Shown in pieces: positions 36,201-48,200 of a DNA stretch of 64,000 nt. The DNA comes from Saccharum officinarum. Its lineage: Eukaryota; Streptophyta; Magnoliopsida; Poales; Poaceae. The notes under the pieces were generated by a model. The model was not told where the DNA came from. It did not search any database and saw nothing but the letters and a program-made list of their open reading frames with translations. The DNA lies in contig CM036159.1 of NCBI GenBank assembly GCA_020631735.1, positions 20,995,511 to 21,059,510 of the forward strand. The letters are read 5' to 3'. Position 1 is the stretch's first letter. Every line of letters starts with the position of its first letter. Both the position numbers and the translations under genes were made by a program.

Positions 36201-39200
36201 AGATCCAGGTATCCAAAATTCCAAATGCAAGATAATTTATGGCTGCTTTCTTTCATTTACGGCAGCAAAATGATAGGTGAAAAATTGGCAAGATTGTTAT
36301 AGCTCCAAAATAACTCTTCTTAACTTCTGTATCCATGTCATACCCAACATAGCTCTAACAAGTCCCCGAAAGTTGTACGGAGAAGCAGAAGAAAGAACAA
36401 AATGATTAAATCCTGCTTTCAATTTGTAAATTAAAAGCTTAAAATATAATTAGTAAATAGCATTGATGCCTGCCAGTCTGTATTCCTGGAAGGCCCAACA
36501 GAGTAACAGGCCGCAAGGCCCATCTAAGTTGTCAACACCAACACCCTAGGAAAACACGCAGAAGGGGAGCCCCTGCCTTATCCATCTGCCTCCAACACAG
36601 AAGACGCCCCACACTAAGAACAGACCACCAGGCATGATCTGCTGGCACTGGTCGTTGCCTTCCACACCTGAAACGTGGCGCTCATCCATGCAGGAATCAC
36701 GATAACTCGCCGACCTCATCCCCAACTGCCCAACGCCATGATGCAATTCGTTTTCTGTATCTAGGATCTCTTTTTTGTTCTCAGATGTTATGTGTTCTGC
36801 CTAGATTTGTTGCACTTGCAATCCAAGCTCACTGATGTTTTGCTTCCAGCTCAAGTTGATACGTGCTAGAATGTCTCACTCATACATTGGGCTAACCCTA
36901 GAAGGGTAGCTATATAGGTACCATACATGGGCCACATGGGCCTAGCCTCATGGGCCTAAAACAAACACACTCCAACACCCCCCCGCAGTCTGAACTACCG
37001 GCGCAGCGGAGTTCAAGGCTGAACAAGAAAGAAAACAAGTAAGAGCACAAGACACAGGACCCCCCCGCAGCCACAACTAGCCACTGGAGACGTTGAGGCT
37101 GGAGCGAAACTCGGAGAAGGTCGAGGAAGGGAGGCCTTTGGTGAAGATATCCGCAAACTGGGAGGTGGTCGGGACGTGAAGAACCCGGACGCCGCCGATG
37201 GCCACCCGGTCGCGGACGAAGTGTAGGTCGATCTCCACATGCTTGGTCCTCTGGTGCTGCACGGGGTTGGTGGAGAGGTAGACCGCACTGACGTTGTCGC
37301 AGTAGACGAGCGTGCTCCTGGCGAGTGGGCGGTGAAGCTCAGCCAGGAGCTGGCGGAGCCAGGCGGCCTCGGCCACGCCGTTGGCCACGGCACGGTACTC
37401 CGCCTCGGCACTGGAGCGGGAAACCACGGGCTGGCGCTTGGACGACCAAGAGACCAGGTTGCCGCCGAGGAAGACCGCGTAGCCGGAGGTGGACCTGCGG
37501 GTGTCCGGGCATCCCGCCCAGTCAGCGTCGGTGTAGACAACCAGCTCGGCAGTGGAAGACCGGCCGAGGAGCAGCCCGTAGCCAAGGGTGCCACGGAGGT
37601 ACCGGAGAAGCCGCTTCAGAGCAGCCAGGTGAGGCTCCCGCGGAGCATGCATGTACAGGCAGAGCTGTTGGACGGCATAAGTGATGTCCGGCCGTGTGAA
37701 AGTGAGGTACTGAAGCGCGCCTGCAAGTCTCCGGTAAGCGGTGGAGTCTGCTGGCCCAAGCATCGGACCCCCAGCCTCTGACAGCTTGCCCTGGGTGTCC
37801 ACCGGTGTAGAGCAGGACTGGCAGGCGGTCATCCCGGCTCGCTCCAGAATGTCACAAGTGAACTGCCGCTGGTGGAGGAACAGGCCGGAAGGTCGGGGCT
37901 CAACAGTGACGCCGAGAAAGTGGTGGAGCACCCCAAGATCCTTCATAGCAAATTCCTTCTGGAGTGAGGCAATGATGCGGTGGAGCAGAGATTCGCTGGA
38001 GGCAGTGAGAACAATGTCATCCACATAGAGGAGCAGGTAAGCAGTCTCACCCCCATAGTGGTATATGAACAGGGAGGTGTCAGACTTGGCCTCCGTGAAA
38101 CCAAGAGTCTGCAGGAAGGTAGCGAAGCGAGAGTACCAAGCCCGGGGTGCCTGCTTGAGCCCGTAGAGAGATTTGTTGAGCCGGCAGACGAAGTCAGGAC
38201 GAGAACCATCCACAAAACCGGCCGGCTGACTGCAGTAGACCGTCTCAGTCAGAGTGCCATGAAGGAAGGCATTCTTGACATCCAGCTGATGCACAGGCCA
38301 GGAGCGCTCGAGAGCCAGGGAGAGGACGGTGCGGACTGTAGCTGGCTTCACGACGGGACTGAACGTCTCAGCATAGTCAATGTCGGGCCGCTGAGTGAAG
38401 CCGCGGAGGACCCAGCGAGCCTTGTAGCGCTCCAAGAAACCATCAGCCCGCCTCTTGTGCGTCCAGATCCACTTGCCGGTGACAATGTTGGAACCCGGCG
38501 GACGAGGCACGAGGTCCCACGTCTGGTTGGCGAGGAGGGCCGCGTACTCCTCGTCCATCGCGCGGCGCCAATGAGGATCCGCCAAGGCCGCGCGAACGGA
38601 AGAGGGTATCGGAGAGATCTCCGGCTCGCAGGCGGCGGCGGTGAGGGCCTGCGGGCGAGACGCCTGCCTCGTCACCATCGGGTGAGTGTGACGAGGGTCC
38701 CGATGAAGAAGAGGTGGGTGGTACACCGGCGGGTCGGCGCGAGAGCATGGTGATGCCGGCGGAGCAAGCACCGGCGACGACGGCGCTGGGGACGAGAGCG
38801 GCGGAGCCGGCTCACGCCGGCGCTCGTAGACGATCCCGAAACGTCCGGGAGGAGGTGAGGGCGGACGCGGCTCCCGCCGGCGCTGGTAGACGAGTCCGAA
38901 GCGCCCGGGAGGAGGTGGGGTCGGTGTGCGCGGTCCCGCGATCGGAACGGCAGCATCCGGCACAACGGGAGGCAGCGAAGCCACAGGGAGCGAGGGTGGA
39001 AGCTCCGGGCTGCCTCGACCGTGTCAGGCACCGGAAGGTCCTGGGGCGACGCGGGACCACCAGGAGAGCGCGCCGGAGCAGTACCTGCAGGGTAGGGGGA
39101 GAATGGTGGCGGAATCGCCGGGTCAGTGGGAAAGAAGGAAGCCTCCGCAGGGTCAGCGGGAGGTGTGGGTGGAGAGGTGGTGGAGTAAGGGAACGCCGAC

Positions 39201-42200
39201 TCATCAAACACAACATGGCGAGAGATGAGGACACGGCGAGAGGTAAGGTCAAAGCATCGGTAACCCTTGTGATCCGGAGAGTATCCGAGAAAGACACAGA
39301 GGGTCGACCGGGGAGCCAGCTTATGAGGAGCGGTGGCGGCGGTGTTAGGGTAACACGCACACCCGAAGACTCGAAGGTGGTCGTACCGAGGAGGGGTACC
39401 GAAAAGAGCGTGGTGAGGCGTGGGAGCTGGGCAGGCAGTAGAAGGAAGTCGGTTAAGGAGATAGGTGGAGGTGTGCAGACACTCAGCCCAGAAGCGAGCG
39501 GGTAGAGATGCCTGGAGCAGAAGGGTGCGCATGATGTCGTTGGTGGTGCGGATCATACGCTCTGCCTTGCCGTTTTGAGAGGAGGTATACGGACAAGACA
39601 TGCGCAGGTGGACACCGGAGGAAAGGAAGAAGGCACGGGAGGTTGAGTTATCGAACTCACGGCCATTGTCGCACTGGACAGCCTTGATGGTGAGGCCGAA
39701 CTGAGTGGATACCCAAGCAAAGAGGTTGCTAAGAGTGGGGAAAGCCTCGGACTTGGCACGCAGAGGAAAAGTCCAGGAATAATGGGAGAAATCATCGACC
39801 ACCACCAAGTAGTACTTATAGCCAGACATGCTGAGAACAGGAGAAGTCCACAAGTCGCAGTGAATAAGATCAAATGCACGAGGGGCATGTGAGGATGAGG
39901 ACTGAAAGGAAAGGCGAACGTGACGGCCCAGCTGGCACGCATGACACAAGTGATCATCGTGAGCCTGAGAGCAACGAATGTCGGAACTACGACTGAGCTG
40001 CATCAGGGCATCCCGGCCAGGATGGCCGAGGCGACGGTGCCAAGTGGTGGAGGAAGGAGTGGCGGCGAAAGCGGCGGAGGAAGGCGAAGAAGGTGAAGCA
40101 GATGCCGGAAACTGAAGGGTGTAGAGAGGCCCAGTGCTGTTACACCGGAGCAGAGGAGCCCGGGAGACCAAATCCCGCACGGTAAGGCCAGAGGGGTCAA
40201 ACTCAACCGAACAAGAGTTATCAGTGGTGAAACGGCGAATAGAGAGAAGGTTGTGAACCATCCCGGGAGCCACAAGAACATCAGAGATATGAAATGAGCC
40301 GTGGGAACTGGCAGTGCCCACGGAGGAGACAGGAATACAGGTGCCATTGGCGACCATGATGGAAGAGGGACATGAAGGATGGGGAGGACGAAGAGAGGAA
40401 AGTAGACTCTCATTGGGCGTGGTGTGGAAGGTGGCGCCCGAGTCGGCGATCCAATCAGGACTAACTGGTGGAGTGCTGGCGGTGGTGCTGAAGGAGGAGG
40501 CCACGGTAGCCCACAGGGATTTGGGGGGAAACCCCGGAGTGGCGACGCCCAGGCCCCCCGCACCAGCGGCCCCGGCGGTGGCGGCCATGGTGTTAGTGGC
40601 GCCAGGAAGATGTCCCGGCTGCGACGGCGGGGGAGATGGAGCCGATGGCAGAGGGTAGGGAGCCGACAAGGCCCGGCGCGCGACACGACATGCAGCGGCA
40701 GTGGCGCCGGCCCTGGTACGGCGTACGCCCGCACCCGCAGCAGCACCCGCAGCAGTGGCCGCAGCAGCAGTAGGACTACCTGCCGCGGCAAGGGTGGCGG
40801 CGTAGCAAACAGCAGGGGCTGCAGCTAGCAGGCCCGCAGCAGCAGTAAGGGCGGCAGCAGGGCCAGGCCCGGCTGGAGGGAGCGGGTGGGATAGGGTCCG
40901 CTCAGCAGCGGAAGGGAGGAATCGAGGTGCGAGCAGGGGAGGCGCCGCCCAACCCGGGCGCCCGCCACTGTTCCCGGCGCTCCCTCCAGGAAGGGCAGGG
41001 GGCGGGTGGAGGACGGGTGGGGAAGAGCAGGGAGCGTGCGGCAGCACCGCAGCAGGGGATGGGGGAGCCCGGGAAAGGGAGGGCCAGATGGGAAGAAGAG
41101 GTGCTAGTGCCGGTTGGGGAGGACGCCCAGGCTGAGCCAGGATGGAGAAGGTGTGTGCGGAGGCTGCAGACCTGGCAGCGGCGGCACATGGCGGGTGGTT
41201 GGGCTGCTGGGCGTCGGTGGTGGTAGAGAGGAGGGGATCCAAGATGTGAGACCAAGGGGAGGGAAGAGGAGGGGAAAGGATGGAGGTAGAAGGAGGAGGG
41301 GAGAGTGGACGGCCAGCCATGGCCGGCTCCAGGAGGAGCGGCGGCTCCGGCGGCTGGGCGTGTTCAGGGGCAGAGGAAGGGGGCTGCTGCGCCCACGTGA
41401 CAGGGGAGGAGCAGGAGAAGGAGGGGTGGTGAGGGGGAGCACCGGCCATGGCCTCCTGGCCGGCGGCGGCAGCCACCAGGAGGGGCGGCGGCTGGACAGG
41501 GGAAAGAGTAGAAGCACTGGCTCTGATTACCATGCTAGAATGTCTCACTCATACATTGGGCTAACCCTAGAAGGGTAGCTATATAGGTACCATACATGGG
41601 CCACATGGGCCTAGCCTCATGGGCCTAAAACAAACACACTCCAACAATACGTTCTTTGATCTCAACACTTTGGTGGAACCTTTCCTGGGTGGATACCGAA
41701 GCGAGATGGACCAGATTGCGACTGGATGGCCAGAACAGGCCTGGCCGGTACAGGATGAAACCTCTTTTGTGCAAGTTTAAGTGACAGGACAAGGTATACC
41801 GCCCGTTCCAGCCTGTACTGGAACGGAATTAATAACACTGCTATGGATTGTTGACCATTAAATTTCAAATATAAACTCAATCACATCAGCAAGAAAAAGG
41901 GAAAGTAACTGGTGGAAGTATTATCTTATGTGTCCCTCTTTTGCTTCCATTTCAACTTAATGAAAAATTGTCGATGCACACCAAAAAAATGACTACCCTT
42001 CAGCAAGTTTAGACCACTGTGCGTGGATGATTATTAGATGTCAAACTGAAATAGTTTGCATGGTTGCATCTAGCTTGCACTCTGCACTAGACACATGAAT
42101 ACAAACCATCTAGTGAAAAGGTATTCAACATGTATGTAACAAATGTTATGGATATGTAGATCTGGATAATTATAAATTACCTCCTCTAGTACTGCTTTGA

Positions 42201-45200
42201 CTTGGCGAAGTTTCTCAATATGCTCAATATCATCAGCATCACTATCACTCTCCCGACCAGACCTAAATATACATGACATTAATCACTTTACCAAATTTAA
42301 CTCAAAAGAACAGTTGAAGAAACAGAAGATCAAATCAAACTAACAATTTGAACAATGCAGCAATCCGGTAATAGAACATGCAGGTACAGAAGATAAGAAT
42401 AAGGTTGGGGAAGCAAATTTCATAAAGTTATCATGCAATCTAAATACTAGGGCTAAAATATTTATCCTAGCATATACAGTACCTAGTTGGTGGTACAAGT
42501 TGTCTTGTAGCATCCAGCAAGTCTTGTAACTGTACAGCACTTTTTAGTTTTGTCTGCAAGAGCCCAAAACTGTTATTCAATTTAAGCACCATAGGTTAAG
42601 TAGGACTCAAGATTCAGAAAAGAGGGTACCTCAACTCTTGGTTTTCCACCATTGTACTTCAACATCAAATTCAGGAGCTTTTCTTCTGTCACTTTCAATT
42701 TCACCTTCTGCTTTGGTGTCCGATCGCCACTAAACAGATGTAAGATGTCAACATATAGAAGTAAAAAGTATCTTATAGAATCAAAGAAATAATAGTATAC
42801 TTACTGGCGTATCACAACAATTACACAGCGCAGTTCTTCTGACTGCCCAAATGTACCAATAATTCCGCTTCCCTGTCGTGTAAGACCTTCAGTGGGCTGA
42901 ACAGGTTCAGATTTCCAAGGAAGAGTTGGAGGGATGGTTGACGAAAGATGAGGAGCTTTTGCATCAAGAAATATTTTTCTCAAGATGCAAGCAGCATCAT
43001 CATAATACCTGGATGACAAGTTTGTTCAACCATTTCAGCACTTAATAAATCAAACTGACATGTTTCCCAATTAAAAGCTGAGCTTTCAGAAAATTACTTA
43101 TATGAGTTCTTCACAAAGCTCCATCCGTTAACGTCACAGACATATGATCTCCCATCACATCTTAAGAGATCAAAACCACAAACCTATGAGAAGCAAGACC
43201 ATAGATCAGACATTTTAGGAAAAACTAAGAAATAATATGATAATGTGATAGTCATTAGAAAGAATCGAAGTATATTTCAATAGTTTGGATGTATCCAATG
43301 CATATAGATTTTTTTTTCTCGAACGACTCAGGAGAGCTGCTTGTCATTTCATTAAGAAGAGAATAAAAACAACGGAGGAGAGGTGGAGCCTGCTCCCCCA
43401 AGCAACCAATTACAGGACTCTTGGCGCCACACACTATGCAAAACGGACGACCACTGCCCAAATAACACCTAAACAGCTATAGGCAGCAACCTACTAAGAA
43501 GCTGTTGCAGAGCCTTAGCTCCAGCCCAACATCACAACAAACACTCTTCAGAAACTACAGCTAAAACCCTTTGAACACAAGGACTAGCACACTCAAAAGA
43601 CACAAGCATTCCTAGCATATAGATATCGGAACTATATATTATTCGCTGTTCTCCATCTACACAACAAGCAACAACATGAGGTCCATCCAGCTCAACTGCA
43701 GATTAAAGCCTCCACATGCTACTAGAGAATTTGACCAAACTGAAAATAAAATGTAAACCTAGATATTTCAACAAAGCGACCATTTAGCTGTCACTTTTTT
43801 CTAGAAAACAGCAGAAGAGTGCCAAACCAAACAATAGACAAAGCATGGGCGAACCAAATTTGGTTTGTTAATGATGGGCCCACATTACCATATAGAAAGG
43901 CATGGGAGGATTGCATTAACAAATTTTGGTAAGCAGTATTGCCTCCCAGACTTTGCCAAAAAGTTGACAAAAATCTTGCCAAATCATGGGATATGCCACA
44001 ACTTGGCACCAATCCAAATGGTAACCAGCATCAGCATCATGAAAATTTGGTGTGCATGGACTTTGGTTCTCAACCAAACAACCCATTAATTCCAAAATTT
44101 GAAGCTTGCACTGTTTTTTTGGCGAAATACAATAGGGTAGGCCCCCGCTGCACTCTATTAAGAAGAGAGAGAGAGACAGAGAGAGAGAGAAGTTACAGAA
44201 AAGGAAAGGCCAAAACAGAATGAGCAAACAGTGGGGAAAGCAGCATGCAACAGGCAGACAAGAGAGAGGAAAAAACACATGCAAGCTAATTGATTCCTGC
44301 ATTGTTGAATCATGATTTCCTATTGGCTAATAGTCAACAAAGATCAAAGAAGGTTGGCAGAAAAACGTCCATGAAATAATTTAGCTGATTATATAAATTA
44401 AATTCTAGCAAGGAAAATAGTGTTAATGCCTCTAGAAATAAAACTTATAACAAAAAATGTAGTGTTACCATCTGTCTAAAAGCATTGCAGACATCTCTTG
44501 CCATTTGTTTCTCAGTAGGGGTCAAAAGTACAGGGTATCGTACCTTCAAGTAACAAAATTAAGAAAACAAGATAAATTAGAAACAAGAGTACATTTCAGC
44601 ATGACCCAAGGAACGAAATAATCACCAATGTAAAAAAAAAAACCCTAACCCCCAGGAAGCACAATGCAAACATGATAGCACTACAGAATATAACGTCCAA
44701 CCACAACACTATGCATGAGAACAGTAGCATCATGACCTAATAGATGGGTTTTTTTTTTGCCCCGATGACCTAATAGATGTACATCCTGGCATGTAGATCT
44801 CATGGTTTTTAAAGTGGTAAGGCGAGGCGCGGCGTGCCAACATACCACCGCCTTACCATTCTAAGAAATAGGAAATAGCAGCAGGTAGGAGGAAAGAAAA
44901 AGGGAAAAAGAAAAACCAGAAAAGGTCAAATGAAAAGAGAAGAGGTTGGCCCAGCCCACGAGTGGCCTCCCTTACACATCCCTTCTCAGGTCACGGTCTC
45001 ACGGAAACACGGCCGCATGCTCCCATGTTTTTTTTTTTGAGGTTCCCGCATGCTCCCATGTTTATGCACTCCGCCTAGGACCAGCTCTCTGCGTCTCTCT
45101 TTTTTTTGAGCGGAAAATACAGCAGGGGAGGCCCCCACTCTCTGCGTCTCTCTCGCGCAGGTGCAGCACCGCCGCATCTCCCTCCCTCAGTCCCTCATGC

Positions 45201-48200
45201 TGCTCTTGCTTGCGCGCGCACAGCCTGCCTTCCACTCCTTCCCTCCCTCTTGCTGCTGCTCCCTCAGATCGATCTCTGTCATAGCCCCTTCTGGATCAGC
45301 CGCTGCTGCCACAGATGACCCAGGCGGTGCCAGATTTGGTGGGAATGAGAGAGGAGGCAGTTTGCATGGACTTTCTGGTTGGTTCCCTATCTTTTTTCTC
45401 TGGTTCTCCTCCAGTCTCCTTGGCTCTCACTATTTTGGCTAGGCGTCGGGGACGCCTTGATCCCTGCAAGCGCCTCATCGCCTACGTGACGACTAGGCGA
45501 CGCCTTAAAAACACTACTAGATCTCAAATTCAAACTATGACAAATACATAAACATATATGTGAGGGTGCAACAAATAATTATGATATTAAACTTTTATGA
45601 CCTAACGATTGTATATAACTGAAAGTAAACCAATGCATATTGAATTTAAATAAAGAAAGATGGAAGAGCACGGGTTATTACTTCTTTGCCATCAGGGTTC
45701 CTCATAACAACACCATCAACAACAGGCGATTTACGTGCCTCAGCATGTGCATATCCTGGGCCAACAGTGTAAACCTGAAAGGTTTATCAAAGCTAGACAA
45801 TCAACAATATGTAGAATTGATAATGGATTATTTATTTAGATTTACAAGGAAGAAGTCAAAGCCTGCTTTTTATGAACAATAGATGATCTCCATATTAAGT
45901 GAGATTCTATTCCACAAATTTACATCCATATAAAAGAAAGGGGAACTATGCTGCTTTCACTTCACATTCTCAAAGGAAAGATATCAGTAGAAAGAAACTA
46001 GTGAAAGATTACTTGCTGCTTTAGAGAATGACCAAAATCACAAATGTAGAATTAAGCTGGTTTACAACATTTAAACCACATATCAGTAGACAATAAACTT
46101 GTGAAAGATATCTTACTTTAACATCAGTGCCACCAGTAGGCATGAATTCCTCGTATATGTAGGAACCTTCACGCCTCACTCTCCTAACATCAGGATGAAA
46201 TTCACTAGATCGGTTACCCACCTACATTTATTCAGCAATGCATAAATATTTATACACTCTTCCAATTACAGGAAAATATGAAACAATACAGAAAGACACC
46301 TAACAGTTTGACATAAAAAGGAATGAAAAAGAAGAGCTGACACTTCAATTATGCACAGGGCAATTGCATGGAACCTAACCTCCTAAAACTATGATCACTT
46401 AAGTGTTGTTGAGCCAGAGTGTCACGAGTGATTTCTAACAAGCAGTCTTCAAGTTCTTAACTTACCAACCACTTAAAGTTTCTATGCATATGCCAGAAAT
46501 TGCACAGATAGTGGGTGTTGGTCTGGCAGACTAAGGCAAACCATTCCACAATGTTCAAATAGGTCATTTCTAAAATCCATGAAGGATGCAAGATGTCTAA
46601 ATTTTGACAAGTTCCTATATACTAATAATAAAGGAAATTTAGAGACAGTTGTTCAAATGACAAAAATAAAACTCCAAGGGAGTACCGTTATTATGAAGAA
46701 CCTTTAGACTTTTGTGTGTAGGCTAAAGTAGCAAAGCAATTGGTACATTACAAATAAAAATGGCAAATAGGCCATTAAAGTAAGCCAAATGCAGAACTAC
46801 AGCTGGTTCTCAGCAAATTACTCCTAAATGACTACAATTTTGAGTCAGAAGTTCACCTTTCTAAATAATTCCTTCATTCCACCACCAGCAGAACTAGGAT
46901 AATATATCATTATTCGGTGGTCATCCCCTGTTAAAAACACAAAAAAAAAGGAATCAGAATACATTTATTTGATCATCATAGGTGATCAGAAATTAATTAT
47001 CTGTAGTGCAATAATAGACATCCCTTTCGCCACTATCATACCTCGGCCACATGAAAAACATTAGTTGCATCTTGCATGCAGTCAAAGCAACCATTACGGT
47101 ACCAAGGAAACCAACATTCAGATCTGCTAGAGATTGTGTTTCTATTGATTTGGGCTAACCCTAGAAGGGTAGCTATATAGGTAACCATACATGGGCCACA
47201 TGGGCCTAGCCTCATGGGCCTAATACACTCACATTCCAACACCCCCCGCAGTCTGAACTACCGGCGCAGCGGAGTTCCAGGCTAAACAAGAAAGAAGAAA
47301 GACCACACACACGTCCCCCCACAGACGCAACTAGCCACTGGTGATGTTGAGGCTGGAACGAAACTCGGTGAAGGTCGAGGACGGGAGGCCTTTGGTGAAG
47401 ATGTCCGCGAACTGGGAGGTGGTCGGAACATGAAGGACCCGCACCTCGCCCATGGCTATCCGATCACGGACAAAGTGTAGGTCGATCTCCACATGCTTCG
47501 TCCGCTGGTGTTGGATGGGGTTGGTGGAGAGGTAGACCGCACTGACATTGTCGCAGTAGATCAGTGTGCTCCGGGAGGGCGGAGTGTGCAGCTCAGCGAG
47601 AAGCTGCCGGAGCCAGGAGGCCTCAGCCACGCCGTTAGCGACAGCGCGGTACTCCGCCTCGGCAATGGACCGGGAGACCACAGGCTGGCGCTTAGACGAC
47701 CAGGACACCAGGTTGCCGCCCAAGAAGACAGCGTAGCCGGAGGTGGAGCGGCGAGTGTCCGGACACCCCGCCCAGTCAGCGTCAGTGTAGACGACAAGGT
47801 CGGCGGAGGAGGACTGGTGAAGGAGGAGGCCGTAATCGATCGTGCCCCGGAGATAGCGGAGGAGGCGCTTGAGAGCCGTGAAGTGAGGCTCCCGGGGATC
47901 ATGCATGTGAAGACAGATCTGCTGAACTGCATATGTGATGTCCGGCCGGGTGAAGGTGAGGTACTGGAGGGCACCAGCAAGACTCCGGTATGTAGTGGGA
48001 TCTGACACTGGGGGCCCTCAGCCTATGACAGCTTTCCCTGAGTATCAACCGGAGTGGAGCAGGGGTTGCAGTCAGTCATCCCAGCCCGCTCCAGGATATC
48101 TCGAGTATACTGTCGCTGGTAAAGAAGTAACCCGGCAGGGTGAGGCTCAACGGTGACCCCGAGGAAATGGTGGAGCACACCCAGATCCTTCATAGCAAAC

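Larger units (their letters stand above)
36864..41646 (-). mobile_element. Copia element E, gag-core-deleted, 114-bp identical LTRs, VIH intron 15
   Basis: 4783 bp. LTRs 36864-36977 and 41533-41646 are identical over 114 bp. Perfect TSD ATACG (36859-36863, 41647-41651). The PPT is a C-run on the plus strand at 36978-36984. The PBS reads TGGTAATCAGAGC with one extra base compared with its relatives. Close to D in sequence. Pol is preserved except for one frame change near 39010-39020; the gag core is absent. Confidence 0.95.
44803..45517. mobile_element. hAT-like non-autonomous element in VIH intron 9
   Basis: About 715 bp. Termini are inverted: TTTTTAAAGTGGTAAGGCG at the left, and CGCCTTAAAAAC near the right end. 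Flanked by TAGATCTCA on both sides (44794-44802, 45518-45526), an 8- or 9-bp duplication. GC-rich interior without transposase. Two micro LINE ends are nested inside (45031 and 45101). Confidence 0.7.

Noticed and set aside
43790..44100. MITE with TTTGG/CCAAA inverted words
   Set aside because: No consistent terminal inverted repeat or target duplication could be found.
46617..46856. Complete Helitron in intron 7
   Set aside because: Only a 5'-end-like sequence is present; no hairpin plus CTAG end was found downstream.
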